From positions 1 to 64,000 of the forward strand of contig NZ_WVVW01000017.1 in NCBI RefSeq assembly GCF_009857815.1: a DNA stretch of 64,000 nt. The letters are read 5' to 3'. This DNA comes from Pseudomaricurvus sp. HS19 (GTDB lineage: Bacteria > Pseudomonadota > Gammaproteobacteria > Pseudomonadales > Cellvibrionaceae). Every line of letters begins with the position of its first letter. Within the stretch, counting starts at the first letter, position 1. Of the stretch, positions 1 to 9,635 are shown in pieces. The notes under the pieces are model-generated. The model searched no databases. It worked only from the letters and a program-made list of their open reading frames with translations, and had not been told where the DNA came from. The translations under genes and the position numbers were made by a program.

Positions 1-40
1 TTCAGCAGCCCGGCCCAGGCCGGGGGCAAAAATCTCTACC

Positions 41-116
41 GGGTCGTTAGCTCAGTTGGTAGAGCAGTTGGCTTTTAACCAATTGGTCACTGGTTCGAAT
101 CCAGTACGACCCACCA
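41..116 (+). tRNA. tRNA-Lys (anticodon UUU), copy 1
   Basis: The gene is 76 nt with an encoded CCA end. The acceptor stem GGGTCGT pairs with ACGACCC. The D-arm contains AGCTCAGTTGGTAGAGC, the anticodon loop is CTTTTAA with anticodon TTT, and the T-loop is TTCGAAT. It decodes AAA/AAG lysine codons. It is identical to the copy 119 bp downstream and is probably co-transcribed with it. Confidence 0.97.
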
Positions 117-159
117 TATTTCAGCAGCCCGGCCCAGGCCGGGGGCAAAAATCTCTACC

Positions 160-235
160 GGGTCGTTAGCTCAGTTGGTAGAGCAGTTGGCTTTTAACCA
201 ATTGGTCACTGGTTCGAATCCAGTACGACCCACCA
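160..235 (+). tRNA. tRNA-Lys (anticodon UUU), copy 2
   Basis: This is an exact second copy of the upstream tRNA-Lys, 76 nt with encoded CCA and anticodon TTT. It is followed within three bases by a perfect rho-independent terminator, so it is the last gene of the tRNA transcript. Confidence 0.97.
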
Positions 236-237
236 TA

Positions 238-280
238 TAAACGCAAAAAGGCCACCCATCGGGTGGCCTTTTTGCGTTTA
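238..280 (+). terminator. Rho-independent terminator of the tRNA-Lys operon
   Basis: A perfect 20-bp inverted repeat (238-257 with 261-280) has a three-base loop (ATC). The GC-rich core GGCCACCC/GGGTGGCC is flanked by an A5 run and a T5 run, so it can work in both directions. It directly follows the second tRNA. Confidence 0.92.
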
Positions 281-502
281 TATGGTGGGCTCACCTGGGG
301 CGAACCACCGTTCGAAAAATTGCGCAGCAATTTAGACAAGCCGCAGGCGCAGCCCCGCAGGGGCGAAAATAGCCCCCAGGCTATTTGAGTCAATCCAGTA
401 CGACGGGCCCGGAGCAGGAGCAAGCCTCTCCCATTGGGTGGCCTTTTTGCATTTATAGGGTGGGCTCACCTGGGGCGAAAATATTTGAGTCAATCCGGTA
501 CG
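261..502 (+). repeat. Decayed copies of the tRNA-Lys 3' flank
   Basis: A 44-bp segment at 261-304 (terminator right arm plus the following bases) recurs at 436-479 with two mismatches. A 21-bp segment at 382-402 recurs at 482-502 with one mismatch, and its AATCCAGTACGAC part matches the 3' end of the tRNA-Lys. Between these lie small hairpins such as AAATTGCGCAGCAATTT. The stretch is a mosaic of tRNA-locus fragments, as left by repeated duplication, deletion or recombination. I see nothing recognisable at 510-734. Confidence 0.8.
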
Positions 503-734
503 GTACGCCTTCCTCATCCCCTGCAGAAGTTGTTGGTTGGCTTTAATTCGCCGCCCCTGCAAAAGCAGCAATCCGGATCATTTGGCACCGATGTCTGCCA
601 GCATGTCGAATGCGGCGACCTGCGCACGCGGGGAGCGGGAATAAGACCCAGTAGGGTGTGGTCAAAGAGTAAACAATCGTGGCGTTTTATCTACGAGAAT
701 CAGGCAATTATGGTATTATTGCCGGTTCCAATGA

Positions 735-1805
735 ATGTCGGGTTTAGGTATGACAGTAATTGAACAAGTTCCAGCTCGGGATGAGGCGCGCGAAGTGGTG
801 CGCGAACATCTGGCGACCGTGCCGTCCTCGGTAATGAGCGAGGCAGAGGTGCAAGCCTACTGCAGTGACATTAAGCGATTGTTACAGGAGCAGAATGCGG
901 TATTGGTAGCTCACTACTACACCGATCCTGTGATTCAGGCGCTGGCGGAAGATACCGGTGGCTGCGTGGCAGACTCGCTGGAGATGGCGCGTTTCGGCAA
1001 TAATCATGACGCTGACACCCTGATTGTCGCAGGCGTGAAGTTCATGGGTGAGACCGCCAAGATCCTGACGCCACAGAAGCGGGTGCTGATGCCCACACTG
1101 GATGCCACCTGTTCCCTGGATCTCGGTTGTCCGGCGGATGAGTTCTCCGCTTTCTGTGACCAGCACTCCGATCGCACCGTTGTTGTCTACGCCAACACCT
1201 CGGCGGCGGTTAAGGCGCGCGCCGATTGGGTGGTGACCTCCAGTATTGCGCTGGATGTGGTGGACTACCTGGATGCGCGGGGCGAGAAGATCCTGTGGGC
1301 ACCGGACAAGCATCTGGGGGCCTATGTGCAGCGCCAGACCGGTGCCGACATGCTGTTGTGGGACAGTGCCTGTATCGTGCACGAGGAGTTCAAGGCCAAG
1401 GGGGTCACTGACCTGCAGGCGCTTTACCCGGATGCGGCGGTGCTGGTGCACCCGGAATCCCCGCAGAGTGTGGTAGAGCTGGCGGATGTGGCCGGCTCTA
1501 CGTCGCAGTTGATCAAGGCGGCGCAGACCATGGATAACCAGCGCTTTATCGTTGCCACCGATCAGGGCATCTTCTACAAGATGCAGCAGCTGTGCCCGGA
1601 CAAAGAGTTTATTATCGCGCCCACCGCCGGTAACGGCGCCACCTGCCGCAGTTGTGCCAACTGCCCGTGGATGGCCATGAATGCCCTCGACAACCTCAAG
1701 AGTGTGCTGCTCAACGGCGAAGGGCGTGAGATCTTCGTTGACGAGGAGCTGCGGCTAAAGGCCATGAAGCCGCTGCAGCGCATGCTCGACTTCCAGAAAA
1801 AGTGA
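735..1805 (+). CDS. nadA: Quinolinate synthase NadA
   Basis: NadA condenses iminoaspartate with dihydroxyacetone phosphate to quinolinate, the second step of de novo NAD synthesis, in the cytosol. The 356-aa protein matches the E. coli-type enzyme almost end to end. Likely [4Fe-4S] ligands are C126 ([10 protein letters not shown]), C213 (SACIVHEEF) and C310 in the CRSCANC triplet. HYYTDP and GETAKIL segments are present. An in-frame ATG at 750 is an alternative start and neither start has a good Shine-Dalgarno, so the N-terminus is uncertain. The gene stands alone between the tRNA locus and dnaE, and a terminator follows six bases after the stop. Confidence 0.96.
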   Translation: MSGLGMTVIEQVPARDEAREVVREHLATVPSSVMSEAEVQAYCSDIKRLLQEQNAVLVAHYYTDPVIQALAEDTGGCVADSLEMARFGNNHDADTLIVAGVKFMGETAKILTPQKRVLMPTLDATCSLDLGCPADEFSAFCDQHSDRTVVVYANTSAAVKARADWVVTSSIALDVVDYLDARGEKILWAPDKHLGAYVQRQTGADMLLWDSACIVHEEFKAKGVTDLQALYPDAAVLVHPESPQSVVELADVAGSTSQLIKAAQTMDNQRFIVATDQGIFYKMQQLCPDKEFIIAPTAGNGATCRSCANCPWMAMNALDNLKSVLLNGEGREIFVDEELRLKAMKPLQRMLDFQKK

Positions 1806-1810
1806 TGCGG

Positions 1811-1838
1811 AAGCCGGCCTTTGGGGCCGGCTTTTTAC
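1811..1838 (+). terminator. Rho-independent terminator after nadA
   Basis: The stem AAGCCGGCC/GGCCGGCTT (1811-1819 with 1825-1833) is followed by TTTTTACTTTT. It separates nadA from dnaE. Confidence 0.85.
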
Positions 1839-2031
1839 TTTTCTGCCCCCGCTTTTTTCGCACAATCCCGGGCCGCCGCTGCTTCCGCGGTCTCCTTTCC
1901 CCGACCCTCCCCGTTGCGATCCGCACGCTGCTCCGGTTGCCATTGGCGCCGATGGGCAAAGAGCCTCGGAATTGCGCTTTTATTTTGGTTAGAATGGGGG
2001 CCCTGACACCGATTCTGGCACCACAATAAAC

Positions 2032-5000
2032 ATGTCTGATCCCTCGTTTGTTCACCTGCGCCTGCACACAGAATTTTCCCTCTCTGACAGCCTGATTCGC
2101 ATCAAGCCGTTGGTGGGGGCGCTGGCGAAACTGCAGATGCCTGCCTGTGCCATCACCGACCACTGTAACTTCTTTGGTCTGGTGAAGTTTTACAAGGCCG
2201 CCATGGGCGCGGGGATCAAGCCGATTGTGGGTGCCGACTTTCAGGTGCAGTCCGATGATGCGGATGGTGCGCCGCACCTGCTGACCCTCTTTGCCATGAA
2301 TACCCGTGGCTACAAAAACATCACCGAGCTGATCTCGCTGGCCTACCAGAAGGGCCAGCATCAGGGCGTGCCCTACCTGCAGCGCAGCTGGATTCGTGAT
2401 TACGCAGACGGCGTCATCGCTCTCTCGGGTGGCAAGCTGGGAGAGATCGGTCAGTCCCTGTTGGCGGGCAAGTCCGAGCGAGCCGTATCCCTGTTGCAGG
2501 GCTGGATGGACGACTTCCCGCAGCGCTTTTACCTGGAGCTGCAGCGCACCGGGCGCGCCCAGGATGAAGAGTATCTGCACGCGGCCGTGGCGCTGGCTGA
2601 CCAGCTGCAATGCCCGGTGGTGGCCACCAACGACGTACGCTTTATTGCGGCGGATGAATTTGAAGTGCATGAAGCCCGTGTCTGTATTGGTGAGGGGCGT
2701 GCGCTGGACGATCCACGCCGCGAGCGCCGCTACAGCGAGGAGCAATACCTGCGCTCGGCCGAAGAGATGGAGGAGCTTTTCTCCGATATCCCGGAGGCGT
2801 TGCAGAACTCGGTGGAGATCGCCCGCCGCTGTAATGTGGAGATCGAGCTGGGTACCTACTACCTGCCGGACTATCCCATTCCGGACGATTTCGAAAACGA
2901 CCCTTTTTTCCGGGATAAAATCCCCTATGCCACGCTGGCGGAGCATGCCAGTACCGCCATGGCCGAGAAGTGGGCGGGTCGCGAGCAGGAAGACGACTAC
3001 GCCAAAATGCTGCAGACCAATGTTTTCTTCCAGAAAATTACCTATGAAGGTCTGGATGAGCGGCTGGAGTTTCTCTTCGACGTCAACAGTCCCGACTTTC
3101 CGGCAACCAAACAGACCTATATCGAACGCCTGCAGTTCGAGCTCAACATCATCATGCAGATGGGGTTCCCCGGTTACTTCCTCATCGTGATGGACTTTAT
3201 CCAGTGGGCCAAGGATCACGATATTCCGGTGGGGCCCGGGCGGGGCTCCGGTGCCGGCTCATTGGTGGCATACGCGCAAAAAATTACCGACCTGGATCCA
3301 CTGGAATACGACCTGCTGTTCGAACGATTCCTCAACCCGGAGCGGGTATCCATGCCCGACTTCGACGTGGATTTCTGCATGGAAAACCGCGACCAGGTGA
3401 TCAGTTATGTGGCTGACCGCTACGGTCGTGACGCGGTATCCCAGATCATTACCTTCGGTACCATGGCCGCCAAGGCGGTAGTGCGCGATGTGGCGCGGGT
3501 GCAGGGCAAGTCCTATGGCCTGGCGGACAAACTGTCGAAAATGATCCCGCCCGATCCGGGGATGAAGCTCCAGGTGGCGTTCGAGCAGGAAGAGATATTG
3601 CGGGAGTTCCTCGAGACCGACGAGGAGGCGCAGGAGATCTGGGAGACGGCCCTGAAACTGGAAGGCCTGACCCGTAACGTTGGCAAGCACGCCGGTGGTG
3701 TGGTGATTGCCCCCACCAAGCTGACGGACTTTGCGCCACTCTACTGTGATGAAACCGGTGGCGGCCTGGTAACCCAGTTCGACAAGGGTGACGTGGAAGA
3801 TGCGGGACTGGTGAAGTTCGACTTCCTCGGCCTGCGAACCCTCACCATCATCGATTGGGCCAAGGCCATGATCGACCAGCAGCGTACCAAGAAAGGCGAA
3901 GAGCCGCTGGTGATCGAAGCCATTCCGCTGGACGACAACCAGACTTTCAGGCTGCTCAAGAACGCCGAAACCACCGCGGTATTCCAGCTGGAATCCCGCG
4001 GCATGAAGGACCTGATCAAGCGCCTGCAGCCGGACAATATTGAAGACATGATCGCTCTGGTGGCGCTGTTCCGTCCCGGCCCGCTGGATTCCGGCATGGT
4101 GGACGATTTCGTTAACCGTAAGCACGGCCGCGCCGAGGTGGCCTATCCGGATGCCCAGTACCAGCACGAGTGGCTGAAGCCGATCCTGGAGCCCACCTAC
4201 GGTGTTATCGTCTACCAGGAACAGGTGATGCAGATCGCCCAGACGCTGGCGGGTTACTCGCTGGGTGGCGCTGACCTGTTGCGCCGCGCCATGGGTAAGA
4301 AGAAGCCCGAGGAGATGGCCAAGCAGCGTTCCACCTTTGCCGAGGGTGCAAAATCGCAAGGTATTGATCCCGACCTGGCGATGAAGATCTTCGACCTGGT
4401 GGAGAAGTTTGCCGGCTACGGTTTTAACAAATCCCACTCGGCGGCCTACGCCGTAGTCTCCTACCACACCGCGTGGCTGAAGGCGCACTATCCGGCGCAG
4501 TTCATGGCGGCCACCATGTCCTCGGATATGGACAAGACCGATAAGGTGGTGACCTTTATCGAAGAGTGCCGCAACATGGGGCTGACCCTGTTGCCACCGG
4601 ATGTGAACCAGGGGGAGTTCCACTTCAACGTGGATGATAAGGACAACATTATCTACGGTCTGGGTGCCATCAAGGGGTTGGGTGAAGGACCCATCGAAAA
4701 TATTATTGCCGCGCGCAAGGACGGCCCGTTCACGGACCTTTTCAACTTCTGCGCCCGTATCGACCCGCGCAAGGTGAACAAGCGTGCACTGGAAGCGCTG
4801 ATTCGCTCCGGTGCTCTCGATTGTATCGGGCCCAAAGTGGATCGCGATTACGACCGCGCACTGATGTACGCCGCCATGGGCGAAGCGGTACACGCCGCCG
4901 AGCAGACCGCTGCCAATGCCAATGCCGGTATGACCGACCTGTTTGGTGAGGTGGTGCCGTCGGCCAGCAGTGGCGGGGATGTGTATGGCGAGTTTCGTCA

Positions 5001-5658
5001 GGTGCGTCCCTGGGGGATCAAGGAGCGCCTCAATGGTGAGAAGGAGACCCTGGGACTCTATCTGACCGGCCACCCGATTGAAGAGTATCGCCATGAAATC
5101 CGTCACCTGGTGTCGGCCCGCATTGTCGACCTGAAACCGGAAAAGTCCCAGCAGAATGTGGCCGGACTGGTGGTGGGCCTGCGGGTGATGAAGACCCGCC
5201 GCGGTGACAATATGGCTATTTTGACACTGGATGATCGCTCCGGGCGCATTGAGTGCACAGTGTTTTCCGATGCGTACAACGAGCATCGCGAGAAGCTGGT
5301 GAAAGACGGCATGCTGGTGGTGGAAGGGCAGGTCAGTTACGACGACTACAGCGGCGGCCTGAAGATGCGGGTTGAGAAGGTGCGCAGTCTCTCCGAGGCG
5401 CGCGCGGAGCTGGCGCGGGGCCTGGTGATCGCGGTGGAAGCGGACGAGCTGGCGGCGGATTTTCCGCAGCGCCTTGCCAGCCTGCTGACACCCTACCGGC
5501 AGGGGCGCTGCCCGGTGGCACTGGATTACCAGCGTCAGGGAGCCCGGGGTCGGGTGTTGCTGGGCGCGGCCTGGCGTATTCGGCCCGATGATGAGTTGCT
5601 GGAGACCTTGCGCGATGTGTGTGGCCGGGACCGGGTGTCGCTGGAGTATGGCCGCTAG
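2032..5658 (+). CDS. dnaE: DNA polymerase III alpha subunit DnaE
   Basis: This is the catalytic subunit of the replicative polymerase. Domains in order: N-terminal PHP domain ([25 protein letters not shown]), polymerase palm/fingers with the catalytic aspartates D445 and D447 (PDFDVDF) and D597 (KFDFLGLR), helix-hairpin-helix region, and OB-fold near residues 1050-1130. The C-terminal part resembles the tau-binding domain. At 1208 aa it is about 48 longer than the E. coli protein. The extra length sits near residues 288-335, between PHP and palm. accA follows after 175 bp, the usual gammaproteobacterial neighbour. Confidence 0.97.
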   Translation: MSDPSFVHLRLHTEFSLSDSLIRIKPLVGALAKLQMPACAITDHCNFFGLVKFYKAAMGAGIKPIVGADFQVQSDDADGAPHLLTLFAMNTRGYKNITELISLAYQKGQHQGVPYLQRSWIRDYADGVIALSGGKLGEIGQSLLAGKSERAVSLLQGWMDDFPQRFYLELQRTGRAQDEEYLHAAVALADQLQCPVVATNDVRFIAADEFEVHEARVCIGEGRALDDPRRERRYSEEQYLRSAEEMEELFSDIPEALQNSVEIARRCNVEIELGTYYLPDYPIPDDFENDPFFRDKIPYATLAEHASTAMAEKWAGREQEDDYAKMLQTNVFFQKITYEGLDERLEFLFDVNSPDFPATKQTYIERLQFELNIIMQMGFPGYFLIVMDFIQWAKDHDIPVGPGRGSGAGSLVAYAQKITDLDPLEYDLLFERFLNPERVSMPDFDVDFCMENRDQVISYVADRYGRDAVSQIITFGTMAAKAVVRDVARVQGKSYGLADKLSKMIPPDPGMKLQVAFEQEEILREFLETDEEAQEIWETALKLEGLTRNVGKHAGGVVIAPTKLTDFAPLYCDETGGGLVTQFDKGDVEDAGLVKFDFLGLRTLTIIDWAKAMIDQQRTKKGEEPLVIEAIPLDDNQTFRLLKNAETTAVFQLESRGMKDLIKRLQPDNIEDMIALVALFRPGPLDSGMVDDFVNRKHGRAEVAYPDAQYQHEWLKPILEPTYGVIVYQEQVMQIAQTLAGYSLGGADLLRRAMGKKKPEEMAKQRSTFAEGAKSQGIDPDLAMKIFDLVEKFAGYGFNKSHSAAYAVVSYHTAWLKAHYPAQFMAATMSSDMDKTDKVVTFIEECRNMGLTLLPPDVNQGEFHFNVDDKDNIIYGLGAIKGLGEGPIENIIAARKDGPFTDLFNFCARIDPRKVNKRALEALIRSGALDCIGPKVDRDYDRALMYAAMGEAVHAAEQTAANANAGMTDLFGEVVPSASSGGDVYGEFRQVRPWGIKERLNGEKETLGLYLTGHPIEEYRHEIRHLVSARIVDLKPEKSQQNVAGLVVGLRVMKTRRGDNMAILTLDDRSGRIECTVFSDAYNEHREKLVKDGMLVVEGQVSYDDYSGGLKMRVEKVRSLSEARAELARGLVIAVEADELAADFPQRLASLLTPYRQGRCPVALDYQRQGARGRVLLGAAWRIRPDDELLETLRDVCGRDRVSLEYGR

Positions 5659-5833
5659 GCCGACGCGGTTGCATCGGGCCTGTTATTGCCTGCTGCGGAG
5701 CCGGGGCGAGTTTTACAAAATCTGCCTGCAACCGACTACACTTTATGGTATACAAGCCAAACAGGCTGGCTCGCAAGATGGTAACAGCGAGGTCTTTCCC
5801 TGATCCAAGGACGTCGAGACAAGACCGGTGGTT

Positions 5834-6784
5834 ATGAATCCCAATTACCTTGATTTTGAACAGCCCATTGCCGAACTGGAAGCCAAGATCGAAGAGCTGC
5901 AGCTGGTTGGTAAAGATAATAAGCTCAATATCACTGATGAAATCGCCAAACTGCGTGAGAAGAGTACCAAGCTCACGGAGAGCATCTATTCCAGCCTGAC
6001 GCCCTGGCAGGTAGTGCAGGTGGCGCGCCATCCGCAGCGCCCCTACGCCATGGATTACATCAAGCGTATCTTTACGGACTGGGATGAGCTCCACGGTGAT
6101 CGCCATTTCGGTGACGACAAGGCCCTGATCGGCGGTGTCGCCCGACTCAATGGCACACCGGTGATGGTGATCGGTCAGGAGAAGGGGCGCAGTGTGCACG
6201 AGAAGGTGCAGCGCAATTTCGGTATGCCCAAGCCCGAAGGTTATCGCAAGGCTCTGCGCCTGATGGAGATGGCCGAACGTTTCAAAATGCCCATCGTCAC
6301 CCTGATTGATACCCCCGGGGCCTATCCCGGTATCGACAGTGAAGAGCGCGGTATCAGTGAAGCCATTGCCCAGAACCTGGCGGTGATGTCACGGCTGCGC
6401 ACACCCATTATCTGCACGGTCATTGGTGAAGGCTCCTCCGGTGGTGCCATTGCCATTGGTGTGGGCGACCACCTGAACATGCTGCAGTATTCCACCTATT
6501 TCGTTATTTCCCCTGAGGGTTGTGCCAATATCATCTGGAAAACCGTGGAGAAGGCGCCGCTGGCGGCTGAAGCCATGGGTGTCACTTCCGCGACTCTGGA
6601 AAAGCTGGGCATTGTGGATGAGACCATCGGTGAGCCGCTGGGCGGTGCGCACCGTGATATGGATGCCATGGCAGCCAGGTTGCAGGAGCGTCTCAGCGAG
6701 CAGGTGCAACGTCTCTGTGCGGAACCCCTCGATGACCTGCTGGAAAAACGCTACCAGCGTCTGATGAGTTACGGCAATATCTGA
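5834..6784 (+). CDS. accA: Acetyl-CoA carboxylase carboxyltransferase subunit alpha
   Basis: AccA, with AccD, transfers the carboxyl group from biotin to acetyl-CoA, giving malonyl-CoA for fatty-acid synthesis. The 316-aa protein begins [19 protein letters not shown], the conserved N-terminus of the family, which favours ATG 5834 over an in-frame GTG at 5828. The crotonase-like core contains [27 protein letters not shown] and ISPEGCANI, and the protein ends RYQRLMSYG as in E. coli. It follows dnaE on the same strand. A hairpin without a T-run (6796-6820) lies between it and the convergent yciH. Confidence 0.97.
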   Translation: MNPNYLDFEQPIAELEAKIEELQLVGKDNKLNITDEIAKLREKSTKLTESIYSSLTPWQVVQVARHPQRPYAMDYIKRIFTDWDELHGDRHFGDDKALIGGVARLNGTPVMVIGQEKGRSVHEKVQRNFGMPKPEGYRKALRLMEMAERFKMPIVTLIDTPGAYPGIDSEERGISEAIAQNLAVMSRLRTPIICTVIGEGSSGGAIAIGVGDHLNMLQYSTYFVISPEGCANIIWKTVEKAPLAAEAMGVTSATLEKLGIVDETIGEPLGGAHRDMDAMAARLQERLSEQVQRLCAEPLDDLLEKRYQRLMSYGNI

Positions 6785-6866
6785 AGGCTGCCGGTGCCTG
6801 TACCCGGGTGGGATACAGGCTTAACCTGTTCTCAGGCGCCGCGGATGTTGCAACATCGGCAGTGGC

Positions 6867-7190
6867 TTAGCCACCGGCCAGTTTTACCGTAAAGCCCTGC
6901 TTCTCCAGCAGGGCTTTCAGTTTGTCCCGGTCATCGGTCTGTACTTCAATCACGCCGTCCTTTACCGCGCCGCCCACGCCGCACTGCTGCTTCAATTGCT
7001 TGGCCAGGTTTTTCAGGGCTTCGCCTTCAAGCCCCAGGCCGGTAACCAGAGTCACGCCCTTGCCCTTACGTCCCTTGGTTTCCCGTTTCAGGCGCACAAT
7101 GCCATCGCCCTTATCGACTACCGCTTCACTCTTGCTCTCTTTGACGCGGCCACCATCGGTGGAATAGACCAGTCTGCTGTTTTTACTCAT
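6867..7190 (-). CDS. yciH: SUI1/eIF1-like translation factor YciH
   Basis: The 107-aa protein is a member of the bacterial eIF1 (SUI1) family, thought to influence fidelity of translation initiation. The SUI1 domain covers about residues 35-105, with GKGVTLVTGL, a CGVGGAVKDG turn and the terminal QGFTVKLAGG. Length equals E. coli YciH. Its start overlaps the end of the upstream zinc-ribbon gene by eight bases, so the two are translated from one message. Confidence 0.92.
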   Translation of the reverse strand: MSKNSRLVYSTDGGRVKESKSEAVVDKGDGIVRLKRETKGRKGKGVTLVTGLGLEGEALKNLAKQLKQQCGVGGAVKDGVIEVQTDDRDKLKALLEKQGFTVKLAGG

Positions 7191-7506
7191 GAGGTTCGGC
7201 CTTAATCAGTTTTTGGGTCAGTACGCCGGTGATCACAATCGCCACACCCAGGGCGAACAGTTGTTGCGGCGTTATCCAGCTGACCTGCCAGAAGTGCACC
7301 AGCGGCGTCAGGATGGCGGTGATCAGCAAGCCAACACTGATTAGTGTATCGGACTGTTCCGGGCAGACGACCTGCTTGCCGCAGTGGGGGCAGGGGAACG
7401 GCTGGCGATTGAGAAAAGTCTTCAGCTGCTGCTGTTCACGCAGTTGCTTCTTGGTCACCTGTTGCTGGCAGTGGGGGCAGCGCAGGGGTTTGATATTGAG
7501 TGGCAC
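7183..7506 (-). CDS. Zinc-ribbon protein with two membrane helices
   Basis: The 107-aa protein has a four-cysteine zinc ribbon (C10-P-H-C13 and C39-P-H-C42), then two hydrophobic segments at about residues 55-72 and 80-98, and a short charged tail. This predicts an inner-membrane protein with a cytosolic or periplasmic metal-binding head. I do not recognise a named family. Its last codons overlap the yciH start (ATGAGTAA), indicating translational coupling. The function is unknown. Confidence 0.7.
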   Translation of the reverse strand: MPLNIKPLRCPHCQQQVTKKQLREQQQLKTFLNRQPFPCPHCGKQVVCPEQSDTLISVGLLITAILTPLVHFWQVSWITPQQLFALGVAIVITGVLTQKLIKAEPHE

Positions 7507-7678
7507 TGTGTGTCCATCCGGGCTGTGCAGGGGCCGCCAGTCTACCGCAGCAGGGCCGGCCGACCCAAGCCCGGTACTGGCCCATTGGGCGGTGCTCTGC
7601 TTAAATGAGTGCCGTGGCGAGCGATAGTCAGTGCTCGGCAGACAGGATACGGTCAGGAATCAGTTGGGATAGTTCAGC

Positions 7679-8506
7679 ATGGCGCAGTCACCCCTACAGC
7701 AGAAGATCCATACCATCATCTTCGGCACCGAAACGCCTGCCGGCAAGCTCTTCGATATGGTGCTGATCTATCTCATCCTGTTGAGTGTGCTGGCCATGGT
7801 GCTCGATTCCGTGTCAGAGATCGAAGCGCGATTCGGTACCTGGTTACACCTGCTGGAGTGGAGCTTCACACTGATTTTCACCGTGGAGTATCTGGTGCGC
7901 ATCTACTGCTCACCCAACCCCTGGCGCTACATGCGCAGCTTTTACGGTGTTGTGGACCTGCTGTCGATCCTGCCCACTTACCTGGGCATTTTCATGGATG
8001 GCATGAGCTACCTGCTGATGTTGCGGGTATTGCGGGTGCTGCGGGTATTCCGGATCCTGAAACTGGTGCGCTACCTGGCAGAGGCCAACACACTGTTGCG
8101 GGCCATGTTTGCCTCGCGGCGCAAGATCCTGGTGTTTTTCTCGGCAGTGCTGGTGTTGTCGGTGTTGTTCGGTTCGCTGATGTATGTGGTGGAGGGGCCG
8201 GAGCACGGTTTCACCAGTATTCCCAAAAGCATCTACTGGACTATCGTCACTATCACCACCGTCGGCTATGGCGATATTACGCCGCAAACTGTTATCGGGC
8301 AGTTTATCGCGGCTGGCGCCATGCTCACCGGTTACTCCATTATCGCTGTCCCCACCGGTATTCTCACCGCTGAGCTGGCGTCCGAGATGCAACGTGAACG
8401 CAACCAGCGCCGCTGCCACAGTTGTGGAGCGGGTGGGCATGAGGGTGACGCCCACTTTTGCCGCTTCTGTGGTGCCGTGCTGAAGGCGCCCGCCGAGCGG
8501 GATTGA
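7679..8506 (+). CDS. Voltage-gated-type potassium channel with C-terminal zinc ribbon
   Basis: The 275-aa inner-membrane protein has the six-helix plan of Kv-type channels. S4 at about 112-133 carries regularly spaced basic residues (R116, R119, R122, R125, K128, R131). A re-entrant pore carries the K+ selectivity filter TVGYGD at 194-199, and S6 follows at about 205-235. Instead of an RCK/TrkA domain, the C-terminus has a four-cysteine zinc ribbon (C246/C249 and C261/C264). It probably conducts K+ in response to membrane potential; the role of the ribbon is unknown. It is transcribed divergently from the zinc-ribbon membrane gene. Confidence 0.9.
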   Translation: MAQSPLQQKIHTIIFGTETPAGKLFDMVLIYLILLSVLAMVLDSVSEIEARFGTWLHLLEWSFTLIFTVEYLVRIYCSPNPWRYMRSFYGVVDLLSILPTYLGIFMDGMSYLLMLRVLRVLRVFRILKLVRYLAEANTLLRAMFASRRKILVFFSAVLVLSVLFGSLMYVVEGPEHGFTSIPKSIYWTIVTITTVGYGDITPQTVIGQFIAAGAMLTGYSIIAVPTGILTAELASEMQRERNQRRCHSCGAGGHEGDAHFCRFCGAVLKAPAERD

Positions 8507-8512
8507 TCGGCC

Positions 8513-9403
8513 TCAGAGTTTGCCGGGAATAATCAGCGGCGGAATGTAGCGCAGCGGGTCATTGGCCGGGGCGTTGTCGGCCAGGGGCAGGGCGATGCGG
8601 GCGGCCAGGTCGGCGCCGATGCTGTCCAGCTCCTCCTGCTCTTCCTCGGCAACTTCCGGTGCAGCGGTTAATTGGCGGCCATCCAGCAGGCAGATGTTGC
8701 CATCCGCGTCCTCAGCCAGTGCGCTGCAGGACTCCACCCAGTCACCGGTGTTGAAGTATTCCACGTCACCGATACGGCGTATGGCGGCGCGGTGGATATG
8801 GCCGCAGACCACACCGTCGTAGCCCATGCGCTGGGCGGCGTAGGCGACGGACTCCTCGTAATCGTTGATGTAGGCCTGGGCCTTGCCGATGCGGGATTTC
8901 AGGTAACCCGCCAGCGACCAGTAGCCGTAGCCATAGCGACTGCGGATATCGTTGAGTACGCGGTTGCTGTACATCAGCAGGTCGTAGCCTTTATCGCCAA
9001 AAAATTTCAGCAGGTGGTGACAGCGGGTCACTGTGTCGAACTGGTCGCCGTGGATCACTAGCAGTCGGCGGCCGTCGGCGGTGTGGTGTTCGAAGCGGTT
9101 ACAGAGGTAGATGTTGTCCAGCTGGCTGTTGGCAAAGCGCCGCAGGCATTCGTCGTGGTTGCCGGTGATATAGCGGATGGTGACGCCCTGGCGCGACAGG
9201 TTGAGCAGGCGGCGAATCACGCGGCTGAACTCCGGTCGCCAGTAGATGCCCTTGCTCATCTTCCAGCCATCGATAATGTCGCCCACCAGATAGAGGGTGT
9301 CGCACTGCACCTGGCGCAGCAGGTTGTCCAGTTGTTCTGCCTGGCAGTCGCGGGTGCCCAGGTGAACATCGGAAATCCACAGGGTTCGGTAGTGGTGATT
9401 CAT
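8513..9403 (-). CDS. Metallophosphoesterase, LpxH-like (UDP-diacylglucosamine pyrophosphatase family)
   Basis: The 296-aa calcineurin-fold hydrolase shows all metal-site blocks: SDVHLG (D12, H14), GDIIDGW (D42), GNHDE (N82, H83), HGDQFD (H118) and CGHIHR (H202, H204). Proteins of this type are annotated as UDP-2,3-diacylglucosamine diphosphatase-like, but the substrate here is not proven and true LpxH may be elsewhere. The reading frame extends further upstream, yet homology begins at the ATG at 9403. The C-terminal 50 residues are acidic and family-variable. The gene converges on the K+ channel with six bases between stops. Confidence 0.85.
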   Translation of the reverse strand: MNHHYRTLWISDVHLGTRDCQAEQLDNLLRQVQCDTLYLVGDIIDGWKMSKGIYWRPEFSRVIRRLLNLSRQGVTIRYITGNHDECLRRFANSQLDNIYLCNRFEHHTADGRRLLVIHGDQFDTVTRCHHLLKFFGDKGYDLLMYSNRVLNDIRSRYGYGYWSLAGYLKSRIGKAQAYINDYEESVAYAAQRMGYDGVVCGHIHRAAIRRIGDVEYFNTGDWVESCSALAEDADGNICLLDGRQLTAAPEVAEEEQEELDSIGADLAARIALPLADNAPANDPLRYIPPLIIPGKL

Positions 9404-9635
9404 GCTGTCGGCCCATCTCAGGTGTTCGCTGCCAGTGTTGGCGCCAAACGTGACCTGCAGGTGACAATCGGGTGACGGTCTGATGAAGATTCGGTGCCGC
9501 TTTTGTGACGTCGGCGCAGGTGGCATGAGCGCTTTCCCTGATCGGTTCTGCCCCGGGCGCGATTCCGGCGGGGCACATGGGCGTCGCTTTGCGGTATCAT
9601 GGCCGCCGATTTTCACAGGCAGACGAGGTAGTTGG

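Larger units (their letters stand above)
1..238 (+). repeat. 119-bp tandem duplication carrying tRNA-Lys
   Basis: Positions 1-119 and 120-238 are identical. Each unit holds a GC-rich 40-bp leader, a whole tRNA-Lys gene and three trailing bases. The leader contains a short CCCGGC/GCCGGG hairpin. The first base of the window is the first base of the unit, so more copies may lie upstream and cannot be seen. Identity of the spacer as well as the tRNA indicates a recent duplication or continuing homogenisation. Confidence 0.95.

Noticed and set aside
166-423. Minus-strand 85-aa frame across the second tRNA and its flank
   Set aside because: It is the antisense translation of tRNA-Lys (the well-known SYWIRTSD-type false protein) joined to the terminator and repeat debris; no ribosome-binding site.
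434-763. Plus-strand 109-aa frame before nadA
   Set aside because: It runs through tRNA-derived repeat fragments and the nadA upstream region, with no family features.
1711-5286. Very long minus-strand frames opposite nadA and dnaE
   Set aside because: High-GC codon bias in the real genes creates long antisense frames; their residue make-up (His/Gln/Arg/Gly-rich) is typical of shadow translation.
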